Shown: positions 26,810-34,593 of the stretch, one piece after another
Numbering within the stretch: the first letter of the stretch is position 1
Layout: every line of letters begins with the position of its first letter
From: Alphaproteobacteria bacterium
Lineage (GTDB): Bacteria; Pseudomonadota; Alphaproteobacteria; Rhodobacterales; Rhodobacteraceae
Direction of reading: 5' to 3'
NCBI GenBank assembly: GCA_030431825.1
Contig: JAUIIJ010000005.1
Coordinates: 62,001-126,000 of the forward strand
DNA: 64,000 nt
Notes under the pieces: model-generated
The model's input: the letters and a program-made list of their open reading frames with translations, nothing else
What the model was told of the DNA's origin: nothing
Databases searched by the model: none
Translations under genes and position numbers: made by a program

Positions 26810-28107
26810 AGCCGGCGCTCGCGCAAATGGCCCAGAAAACTCCTGGATTTATAGTCCTTCCGGAACAGACCTCGCTGCGCCAATTGCGGGATCAAATCGT
26901 GCAGGGTCCGCTTCATCGAATCCACACCACCACCCGGCACGTTTATGAAACCATCAATCGCACCGTCGCGGTGCCATTCCGCAATCTGCTCGGCGGCATC
27001 GTCGACGGTGCCGATGATGCGCCAATGTCCTGACCCGGCGGATTCGGGGCGTTGCAGCAATTCGGATACCGTTGGTTCATCGCGCTGGATCATACGTCGC
27101 AAGAGTTCGGAATGCGTGCGGCTGCGCAGCTTGTCGGGCAGGGCGGGCAGGTCGGTGGCGCGGATCGGGCGATCCTCCGGCCAATCCGTCAAATCAAGCC
27201 CGATCATCTGCTTGACCATGTCCAGACGGCGACCGCGATCGATGCCGGCATTGGTTTCCATGAAGAGTTCCCGGGCCTCGGCGCGGGTCTCGGCCAGATA
27301 GCAATTCAGCCCCGGCATGATCACGATGTCGTCTGCGTCGCGCCCATGCGCGACGGCGCGCTTGCGAAGATCCGCGCGCAGGGACATCGCGGCGTCCTTG
27401 TCGGGTGTAGACGCAAAGATGGCATCCGCCACCTGTGCGGCGAATTCACGACCGGTCTCGGACGCTCCGGCTTGGATCAGGGGAATGCGATCACCGTCGG
27501 GGGCGCGCACGTTCAAGGGTCCTGCAACTTTGAAATACCGGCCCTCATGCTCGATGGGTTGTATCAGGGATTGATCGTATCCCTCTGGCCCGGGGGCAGG
27601 GTTGCTCGCCCACAGGCGCCTGACAACCTCTGTGAACTCTGCCGCACGGGCATATTTCTCATCTGGCGATGGCATATCGTCGAAACCGAAATTCCTGTGC
27701 CCATCCAGTGCCGTAACAATGTTCCATCCTGCGCGTCCGCCGCTGAGCCAGTGCAGTGTCTGAAGCTGTCGTGCGACAATATACGGGGGGAAAAAGGTGG
27801 TGGAGACGGTGGTCAGAAGGCCCACATGACTGGAATGCTGAGACAATGCCGCCAGCTTCAACGTCGGATCAAGTGAGCCCGGACCCGGTCCCTGGCCGCC
27901 CCGCAGGCCGCGAGGATTGGCGAACAGCGTATCAGGCAGAAACATGAAATCCAGCTTTGCGGCTTCGGACATGCGACAGAGTTCGGCGTCGGCCTCGATT
28001 GCATAGCCGTCATTGGCCGTGGCCTTGGAAGAGTCCTGGTCCCTGTCGTTCAGCCAGGTCGCCGCCAGTGACATGCCGATATGCAGGATATTCTCGTTTT
28101 CAGCCAT
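26806..28107 (-). CDS. LLM-class flavin monooxygenase, NtaA/SnaA/DszA type
   Basis: A 433-residue FMNH2-dependent monooxygenase of the bacterial luciferase superfamily. Family text: HIGMSLAATWLND near residues 7-19, EAAKLDFMFLPDTLFANPRG near 45-64, the NTA-type block HWLSGGRAGWNIVT near 115-128, and RIPLIQAGASETGREFAAQV near 207-226. Known relatives oxidise nitrilotriacetate, EDTA, dibenzothiophene sulfone or pristinamycin, using FMNH2 from a separate reductase, which is not encoded here. The start at 28107 follows GGAAAG; ATG 28125 is an alternative. Beside a ferric-chelate importer, a role in breaking down an imported chelator is a reasonable guess. Confidence 0.88.
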   Translation of the reverse strand: MAENENILHIGMSLAATWLNDRDQDSSKATANDGYAIEADAELCRMSEAAKLDFMFLPDTLFANPRGLRGGQGPGPGSLDPTLKLAALSQHSSHVGLLTTVSTTFFPPYIVARQLQTLHWLSGGRAGWNIVTALDGHRNFGFDDMPSPDEKYARAAEFTEVVRRLWASNPAPGPEGYDQSLIQPIEHEGRYFKVAGPLNVRAPDGDRIPLIQAGASETGREFAAQVADAIFASTPDKDAAMSLRADLRKRAVAHGRDADDIVIMPGLNCYLAETRAEARELFMETNAGIDRGRRLDMVKQMIGLDLTDWPEDRPIRATDLPALPDKLRSRTHSELLRRMIQRDEPTVSELLQRPESAGSGHWRIIGTVDDAAEQIAEWHRDGAIDGFINVPGGGVDSMKRTLHDLIPQLAQRGLFRKDYKSRSFLGHLRERRL

Positions 28108-28593
28108 CGAATTGGTACTTTCCATTCTGTACGGTTCGGCGCGCGCCAAACATTCCGTCGTTTGCGGTGTCGTCACATACTCCTCTCTGACTGTCGAGAC
28201 ACGACCGAACCGGCCTTCAGTCAGAGCCGGGATTTTACCTGCCCGCGAAGGCTCCGCCGGTTGCTGTTCTCGGTGTGTACTGAGCTGGCTCGTCAATCTT
28301 GCGGATCGGATGGCGGACCGTCGGCCCGCGACCGTCTTGGCCATCCGGCACAAGCCTATGGCGGCGCGGCGCAATCCTGTTTTTCATATCGATTGCGATG
28401 GGATTCCGAGATGCCACAGCCCGTGCAGCCGCCCGGTGAGCGACGCAATCGTCTGGAGCGTTTCGCGACCGATCCGGAATATCTGTCATCACCCAACACA
28501 CTGAAAATCCGATTTCAGTCAATGCCAGGTGAGTCAGTTCGTCGCGAAACGCTCCAATTTCCTGTGTCGTCTCTCAGGCGTCACTGATCGATG
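28108..28593. other. Gene-free stretch with repeat copy B
   Basis: No convincing gene lies between the monooxygenase start and the acyl-CoA synthetase stop. The right part is repeat copy B (28455-28555). Open frames on both strands here lack protein-like features. Confidence 0.5.
28455..28555 (+). repeat. Dispersed ~100-bp repeat with inverted ends, copy B
   Basis: GGAGCGTTTCGCGAC (28455-28469) and its exact inverse at 28541-28555 form 15-base perfect terminal inverted repeats. Internal landmarks are TCACCCAA, the palindromic core CTGAAAATCCGATTTCAG and AGGTGAGTCAG, shared with copy A in the same orientation. It is the better preserved copy. The pair brackets the siderophore ABC genes and the monooxygenase. 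Confidence 0.8.
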
Positions 28594-30690
28594 TCATCGG
28601 GTCACGACAACCGCATCCAGCGCAATCGCGCCTTGCCCCTCAGGCCGGATCAGCACGGGGTTTGCCTCGATCGAGACCAACTGGTCGGCATGGGCCGCGG
28701 CGAAGGTCGAGAGCGCGACGATTGCGTCGGTCAGCGCGTCAATGTCTGACGGCGGGGCATTGCGTACCCCATCCAGCACCTTTCTTGCCCGGATTTCGTC
28801 GATCATGGCGCGCGCTTGCGTGCGATCGACCGGCGCGATGCGGAAACTGACGTCGCCCATGGCTTCCACCAGAACGCCGCCCAGCCCGAACATGACGACA
28901 GGCCCGAATGTCGGGTCCATCGTGACGCCAAGGATGGTCTCGACACTGTCCCCGGCAATCATCGGCGCGACGATACAGCCATCGATCCGGGCGTCCGCCA
29001 CGGCTGCGCCGGCTGCCATGATGGCGTCGAAGGCGGCTCTTACAGCGGCTTCATCACGGAGTCCGAGTTTCACACCACCGATGTCGGACTTGTGCAGGAT
29101 GTCAGGTGACAGAAGCTTCATCACGACCGGGTAACCGATGTCCTGCGCGGCGGCTACGGCCTCATCCGCAGTTTTGGCCATGCGTTCGGAAACGACGGGC
29201 AGCCCGGCAGTGCGCAGAACGTCCATCGCCTCGATTTCATTCAGCTGGCCGCTTGGGAGCCGGCTTCCCCTTGCCACGACGGGCTGGTCCACGGCATTTG
29301 CGAAGCTCTGTGCGAAATACCATGCGGCGGCCACGGCGCGGGGGCCGTAGGTCGGCTCGGTCGGGGCATAGGTTCCGTTGGCTTCAAGCTCTTGCGCGAC
29401 AGCGGGCGGGTGCATGCCCGGCGCGATCATGAGCCGTTCGGGGTGCGCGGCGCGGACGCGCTCCCAACTGTCGATCAGCACCTTTCCCAGCCCGGGGTCC
29501 GAAGTCGCCGCGCCCAGGAAACACACGACGCTGCCAAAGTCGGTTTCGTTGAGAACCAATTCCAGAGCCTGTTCGAACAACGTCGGATCCGAAATCACCT
29601 GTGCGGTCATGTCCAGCGGATTTCGCACGCCGGCGAAAGGGATCAGCTTCTTGAAGCTGCTCTGCACGGTCTCGGGCAACGGCGCGACATCCAGACCGCG
29701 TTCTTCGGCCTCGTCCGCCATGAGAATGCCAACCCCGCCCGAAGGCGTGACGATCGCAATCCGGTTGTTGTCTGGCAGGCGACCGATGGCGAGGGCACAG
29801 CCGATGTCCAGAAATTCCTCGATATTGCGCGCGCGATAGACACCGAACTGGCGGAACATCGCGTCGAAAACAGCGTCCGATCCGGCCAGCGCGGCGGTGT
29901 GCGATTGCGCGGCTTCCGCGCCTGCCGCGGTCCGGCCAAGCTTGACCGCGACAACGGGCTTGCGGTTGGCACGTGCGATTTCCAGCGCCCGGATCAGACC
30001 GGGTCCATCGCGGCAGCCCTCAAGGTACATCAGGATGACATCAACCTGCGGGTCCTGAGCCAGTTCGGCCAGAACATCGGCGACGTCTACGTCCGCTTCG
30101 TTACCGGTCGTGACCATGTGCGAAATGCCGATGCCACGGTTGTTGGCCATCTGAATGCATAGCCCGCCAAAGGCGCCGGACTGGCTGATCAGGGCAATGC
30201 GGCCATCGCGGGGCAGTGTCTCGACCTTCGAAAATGCCGGGTGGAAGGTCGCAACCATGCCGGTGCCCATCGTGGCCACCCCCATGCAGTTCGGCCCCAC
30301 CATCCGCATGCCGCCGGCGCGCGCCTTGGCTGCCATGCGTTCCTGGGTTTCGCGGCCGTCCTCGCCGAGTTCGGCGAACCCGGACGAGAACATGACGAGC
30401 GCGCCGACGCCGGCGGCCACGCAGTCATCGACCACCTGTTCCGCCAGTTGGCCGGGAACCGCGCAGATCGCCAGATCGACCTGCCCGGCATCGCCAATCG
30501 TGGGAAAGGCGGGCAGTCCTTGCACGGTGTCTGCCTTGGGATTGACCGGAGCAATGCGACCTTGAAAGCCGGAACGCTTGAGAAAATCGATCGGTCTGCC
30601 GCCGATCTTGCCCGGGTCCGTGGACGCACCAATCACTGCGATGGAGCGCGGATAAAACAAACTCTGAAGCGAGCCGGTTTTGCCATTCAT
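28594..30690 (-). CDS. Acetate-CoA ligase (ADP-forming) family acyl-CoA synthetase
   Basis: A 698-residue cytoplasmic enzyme that activates a carboxylic acid to its CoA ester through a phosphohistidine intermediate. Order: CoA-binding domain (about 10-105, LFYPRSIAVIGAS), succinyl-CoA ligase-like domains (150-460, with LISQSGAFGG and the likely phosphorylated His in QSHTAALAGSD), then a C-terminal ATP-grasp domain (about 475-690, with YPVVMKLLSPDILHKSDIGG). The start at 30690 is set by AAAGGGAAAAG upstream and the natural MNGKTGSLQSLF end. It lies downstream of the TRAP/DUF1254 genes on the same strand, so it may activate the acid they import. Confidence 0.92.
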   Translation of the reverse strand: MNGKTGSLQSLFYPRSIAVIGASTDPGKIGGRPIDFLKRSGFQGRIAPVNPKADTVQGLPAFPTIGDAGQVDLAICAVPGQLAEQVVDDCVAAGVGALVMFSSGFAELGEDGRETQERMAAKARAGGMRMVGPNCMGVATMGTGMVATFHPAFSKVETLPRDGRIALISQSGAFGGLCIQMANNRGIGISHMVTTGNEADVDVADVLAELAQDPQVDVILMYLEGCRDGPGLIRALEIARANRKPVVAVKLGRTAAGAEAAQSHTAALAGSDAVFDAMFRQFGVYRARNIEEFLDIGCALAIGRLPDNNRIAIVTPSGGVGILMADEAEERGLDVAPLPETVQSSFKKLIPFAGVRNPLDMTAQVISDPTLFEQALELVLNETDFGSVVCFLGAATSDPGLGKVLIDSWERVRAAHPERLMIAPGMHPPAVAQELEANGTYAPTEPTYGPRAVAAAWYFAQSFANAVDQPVVARGSRLPSGQLNEIEAMDVLRTAGLPVVSERMAKTADEAVAAAQDIGYPVVMKLLSPDILHKSDIGGVKLGLRDEAAVRAAFDAIMAAGAAVADARIDGCIVAPMIAGDSVETILGVTMDPTFGPVVMFGLGGVLVEAMGDVSFRIAPVDRTQARAMIDEIRARKVLDGVRNAPPSDIDALTDAIVALSTFAAAHADQLVSIEANPVLIRPEGQGAIALDAVVVTR

Positions 30691-30814
30691 GGTTCTTTTC
30701 CCTTTCTCTCCGCGGCGCTTGTGCAAGCCGTGCGGACGACCTCATCTGACTGGTGCGTGCGATCCGGATTGATCTGCGTGCTCTCGTTCCCGGGACGCCT
30801 TACATTCTTTGCCT

Positions 30815-32098
30815 TTAGCTGCCGACAGGCTCGGGATCGGGTATCCTGTATCGCCCTTCGAGAAGTTCGACACGCGGCAGGTAGGCGCGCAGGAAAAGCT
30901 GAAATGTGCCCGGTGGGGCCGGCAACCAGTTCGATTCACGATCGGCGCCGGGGCTGTCGTGCCCGATCCAGATGTCGAGCGATCCGTCCGCATTCCATTT
31001 CAAGCCCGGCGTTCGGTCACCAACGGCATAGCGGTTCATCGGATTGTGAACGAAATAGAACTCACCCTCTGCGGTCGGTTCGTACAGCGACAGCGACCAG
31101 AACGAGTTGGCAGGCAGCATCCGGTCGGCCGGTATGTGCAGCCGCCATGAACGGGTGCCGACAAACGCTTCGCCGCCCACACCGCCGGATCGGAAATAGC
31201 TGGCCTCTTCCAGCGGCAAGGCACCAAGGCCACCGACTGCGACGACCGCACGCAGGAAGTAATCCTGGCCATACACGCCGAGATTGCGTCGTGGCGGAAC
31301 CCATCCCGCACCGCCACGTCCCAAGGAAGCCTGAATGCGCGCGATGCGATCGGCACAGATCCGCAGGCCCTCTGCAATTGCCTCGCTCTCTTCTTCGGTG
31401 AAGCGCGAAGGGGCAAACACGGTGTCCGGGCCAATGCCCAGGGGCGCGATCCGGCGCAGCATTTCGATATCTGTCGCAGGCGGCGGGTTGCGACGGATCA
31501 GACGGTTGGCTTCGGCAAAGAAGTTCTGCCACGGTGCATGCCGGTCAACCGCCGGGATCTCCTTCCCATCGTGGGTCGGGGCGTCCAGGATGATCGCATC
31601 TTGAATGCTGCGCGGCCATGTCAGATCGTTGGGATCGTCCACGAGAATGCGAAACAACCCCAGCACCGTCGGGGTCGGGCAGCGCACCACCGGTCCCTTT
31701 ATGCCGGCGGTCGAGCCGGTCGGACCGACCAGCGTCACCTCGGTCGTGTCGGGCCCGGTGGTCCGGGACCCGAGAACCGCGATGGTGTTGGTGTAGGCAT
31801 CCAGCAGATGAAGTGAAATATAGCGTCCCCGCGTGCCCGGTACGGAAACCCGCGCAGGACCTTTATCAAGGTCAAGCCAGATGTCCGTATAGAGCGTGTC
31901 GTTATTGGGGGTCGTGATATCGCGATCATCCGGAGTCAGCAGATCGCGGTAATGCAATGGCCGATGCATGGCACCGTTTTCGATCCGGCGACGCCTGAAT
32001 GTCTCGAGAGCCAGCAAGGGCATGGCGTAGATATAGGCCTCGGAGGCAATCATCGCGAAATCGGGAGGCGCGACGGTCTCTGTGTCTCGGGGCATCAT
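30815..32098 (-). CDS. DUF1254/DUF1214 domain protein, first paralogue
   Basis: A 427-residue protein. The DUF1254 half (about 10-135) has SEAYIYAMPLLALETFRRRR and TPNNDTLYTDIWLDL; the DUF1214 half (about 300-415) has FWSLSLYEPTAEGEF, NPMNRYAVGDRTPGL and SNWLPAPPGTFQLFLRAYLP. The molecular function of this pair of domains is not established. No signal peptide is visible, which is unusual for the family. ATG 32098 or the adjacent ATG 32095 follows GGAAGGA. A close paralogue lies at 33288 on the other side of the TAXI binding-protein gene. Confidence 0.9.
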   Translation of the reverse strand: MMPRDTETVAPPDFAMIASEAYIYAMPLLALETFRRRRIENGAMHRPLHYRDLLTPDDRDITTPNNDTLYTDIWLDLDKGPARVSVPGTRGRYISLHLLDAYTNTIAVLGSRTTGPDTTEVTLVGPTGSTAGIKGPVVRCPTPTVLGLFRILVDDPNDLTWPRSIQDAIILDAPTHDGKEIPAVDRHAPWQNFFAEANRLIRRNPPPATDIEMLRRIAPLGIGPDTVFAPSRFTEEESEAIAEGLRICADRIARIQASLGRGGAGWVPPRRNLGVYGQDYFLRAVVAVGGLGALPLEEASYFRSGGVGGEAFVGTRSWRLHIPADRMLPANSFWSLSLYEPTAEGEFYFVHNPMNRYAVGDRTPGLKWNADGSLDIWIGHDSPGADRESNWLPAPPGTFQLFLRAYLPRVELLEGRYRIPDPEPVGS

Positions 32099-32221
32099 GT
32101 CCTTCCTGTCGGCACGCGGGCCGGGGTCAATGTGTTGCTGTCGGGTGCCTTCGCCGCTCGTCCGGTCGGGCGATGGTTGCCGGCGACGCAGTGACCCGAG
32201 ACGCCGGCCTGTTTGCGGTCG

Positions 32222-32246
32222 CCGCGCCGGAGCGGGTCCGGCGCGG
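32222..32246 (-). terminator. GC-rich hairpin after TAXI gene
   Basis: CCGCGCCGGA and TCCGGCGCGG form a perfect 10-bp stem with a 5-base loop, 14 bases past the stop of the TAXI binding-protein gene. There is no U tract on the minus strand, so it may attenuate or process the transcript rather than end it. Confidence 0.45.
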
Positions 32247-32259
32247 TTCTGTCACTGCG

Positions 32260-33291
32260 TCAGGAGGCTTCCGGCGGGATGAACTCGGCGGGCACCTCGA
32301 TACCGTTCTCCCGATACCAGCGATAGGCACCGGCATGGACCGGCGCATTGAGCTGAAGGAGCGCGGTTTCGGGCGTGAAGGCCTTCATCCATTCCGCTGC
32401 GGCGTGCATGTCCGCGATGTTGTCGAACATCGCCTTTGTGACGGCATAGACCGTGTCGGTATCGACGCCCTTGTGGGACCCGATGCCGACCCAACTTCCG
32501 ACGGCGATGATAGGTTCTTCGTTGATCTGGTTCTCACCATACACGTCGGGCGCAATCTCGGTCCTGGTGCGACCGGGAATCTGAAGCATGTCGGCAAGCG
32601 GGCTCTTCTGGAGGGCCTCTTCCGGGATTGACATGAGCTTGATTTCTCCCAGAAGCGCAAACTGCATGATCGCGGCCGAAGGAAGCTCCGTCGGGATGAT
32701 CATCAGGTCCACCTGACGGTCCTGGAAGGCCTGCTGACCAGATGACCAGTCGAGCTTTGCCTGCTCGTAATCGCCCGGCTTCATGCCGGTGGCGCTTTCG
32801 AGGATGGCCAGGCCGACGGTGGTGGCCGCGCCACCCGGGGGGCCGATGAAGACGCGGCGACCGCGGCAATCGTCAAGCGTTTCGATCCCGGAATCCGCAT
32901 AGGTGACAATGTGGTACGGCCCAAGCGGGAAATTCACCACCTGCCGGATGCTCTGGTAGAGGTCGGGGGCGTTCGGCATGTCTTTGAACATCTGAATGCC
33001 GTTCTTCATGTAGTGATTTATCGCGGGCGAAGAGATGAAGAGATCGACATTGCCGTTGGCCGCGTCGAGCGTCGACCGGGTCGAGGTCTGGCCCGAGGTC
33101 ACGCTCATCCGGATCGGGGTTTCACGCTGAACGATCGTCTGCATGGTCGTGGTAAAGGTAAAGCCGGTGCTGCCCGGCGAAGTGGTGTGCACACGCAGGT
33201 TTTCCTGCAGTGCCCAGGCGGGTCTCGCCAGCGAGGCGAGGCTCAGGGCCGCCATGCTGGTCATGGCCGTGCGGCGGGTCATCGTGGTCAT
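32260..33291 (-). CDS. TAXI-family TRAP solute-binding protein
   Basis: A 343-residue periplasmic binding protein of the TAXI type (TRAP-associated extracytoplasmic). The signal contains R-R (TMTRRTAMTSM) followed by a hydrophobic stretch cleaved near PAWA. Family blocks: SGQTSTRSTLDAANGNVDLF near 66-85, DDCRGRRVFIGPPGGAAT near 136-153, and GVDTDTVYAVTKAMFDNI near 276-293. It feeds its ligand to the fused TRAP permease encoded upstream. The ATG at 33291 overlaps the stop of the second DUF1254 gene (ATGA), so the two are coupled. Confidence 0.92.
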   Translation of the reverse strand: MTTMTRRTAMTSMAALSLASLARPAWALQENLRVHTTSPGSTGFTFTTTMQTIVQRETPIRMSVTSGQTSTRSTLDAANGNVDLFISSPAINHYMKNGIQMFKDMPNAPDLYQSIRQVVNFPLGPYHIVTYADSGIETLDDCRGRRVFIGPPGGAATTVGLAILESATGMKPGDYEQAKLDWSSGQQAFQDRQVDLMIIPTELPSAAIMQFALLGEIKLMSIPEEALQKSPLADMLQIPGRTRTEIAPDVYGENQINEEPIIAVGSWVGIGSHKGVDTDTVYAVTKAMFDNIADMHAAAEWMKAFTPETALLQLNAPVHAGAYRWYRENGIEVPAEFIPPEAS

Positions 33292-34583
33292 TCTTGGGTT
33301 TCCTCCCCCCATTGGACGGGCTGCGGAACGGGGATTGCATAACGTCCCTCGAGCAGCTCGGGTTTCGCGAAGTAGGCACGCAGCAAAAGCGTGTAGGGTC
33401 CGGCGGGCGCAGGAAGCCAGTTGGCCTCCCGTTCCGCGCCGGGGGATGTGTGGCCGATCCAGATATCGAGCGATCCATCGCCATTGCGGATCAGCCCCGG
33501 CGTCCGGTCACCGATGGCATAGCGCGACAGCGGGTTCTCGACAAAGAACAGCTCGCCGTCTTCGGTCGGCTCGTACATTGACAGAGACCAGAAAGCGTTC
33601 ACGGGGATCTGTCGATCTGCGGGGATGTGCCAGTGCATCATCCTGTGCCCGTCAAGTGGTTGACCGTGAAACGACGTGGCGGGATAGTAGGTCGCTTCTT
33701 CCAGTGTGAGCGCACCGAGCCCGCCCACGGCGACGCGCGCGCGGAATTCGTAATCCTGGTTGTAGAATCCCAAACCCGCCTTCGGGTCTAGCCATCCGTC
33801 CCCTTCGGCGGCCATGATCATGCCGCCCTCGATTGCGCGACGGGCATCCGCGAGGCCGGTGGCGATCTGTTCTGCCTCTTCGGGGCTGAATCGCGACGGA
33901 TCGAAGCCCTCGGCGTGGTTGAGCCCGAGCGGGGCAATGCGCTGCATGACCCCCATGTCGGTCGCGCGTGGGCGATGGAGGCGGAGCAGCGCTGCCGCCT
34001 GGGCAAAATACTCGGGCCAGGGGGCGGTGCGGGTGCCTTGCGCCGGGTCTCCCGCCGGGGTGTTGGGCGGCGGTGGTGTTTGCAGGACAAGGCCATCCTG
34101 AACGCCCCTCGCCGCAGCAAGGTCTTCGGGACCGGTCACGAGAATCCGGGCGAGAACCCAGCAGATCGGGGTGGTGGACCGTATGACAGGCCCCTGAATG
34201 CCGTCTGCAGGCGCATCGGGGCCGATGATGGTGAAACGGCCGCCGTCTTCTCCCGTGGTGCGCGTCCCGAGTATGGCGATGTTGTCCGTCCACATATCCA
34301 TGACCGCGAGAGAGAAGTAACGGTCGCCGGTCCGGGGCAGGTCGATCACGGCCGGTCCCTGCCGCAGGTCCAGCCAGGCATTGGAATAGAGCGTGTCGTT
34401 GTTGGGCGCGGTGATGTGCCGGGATTTGAAATGCAGCAGTTTGCGTGCATGGAACATTTCATTCATCGGACCGAGCGTCATTCTGCGCCGCCGGAAGCTC
34501 TCCATTGCGACCAGGGGCAGCGTGTAGATATAGGCATCGCGGGCGACCATGCGCAGGTCCGGCGGGGTGGTTTTCTTCAGCAT
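33288..34583 (-). CDS. DUF1254/DUF1214 domain protein, second paralogue
   Basis: A 431-residue paralogue of the gene at 30815, with the same landmarks: ARDAYIYTLPLVAMESFRRR near 14-33, TAPNNDTLYSNAWLDL near 57-72, FWSLSMYEPTEDGELFF near 320-336, and ANWLPAPAGPYTLLLRAYFA near 387-406. GAGGA at 8 bases supports the ATG at 34583. No signal peptide is seen. It lies 10 bases after the TRAP permease gene and overlaps the TAXI binding-protein gene, so it is firmly inside the transport operon. The presence of two copies suggests paired substrates or a heteromer. Confidence 0.9.
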   Translation of the reverse strand: MLKKTTPPDLRMVARDAYIYTLPLVAMESFRRRRMTLGPMNEMFHARKLLHFKSRHITAPNNDTLYSNAWLDLRQGPAVIDLPRTGDRYFSLAVMDMWTDNIAILGTRTTGEDGGRFTIIGPDAPADGIQGPVIRSTTPICWVLARILVTGPEDLAAARGVQDGLVLQTPPPPNTPAGDPAQGTRTAPWPEYFAQAAALLRLHRPRATDMGVMQRIAPLGLNHAEGFDPSRFSPEEAEQIATGLADARRAIEGGMIMAAEGDGWLDPKAGLGFYNQDYEFRARVAVGGLGALTLEEATYYPATSFHGQPLDGHRMMHWHIPADRQIPVNAFWSLSMYEPTEDGELFFVENPLSRYAIGDRTPGLIRNGDGSLDIWIGHTSPGAEREANWLPAPAGPYTLLLRAYFAKPELLEGRYAIPVPQPVQWGEETQE

Positions 34584-34593
34584 TTGATCGTCC

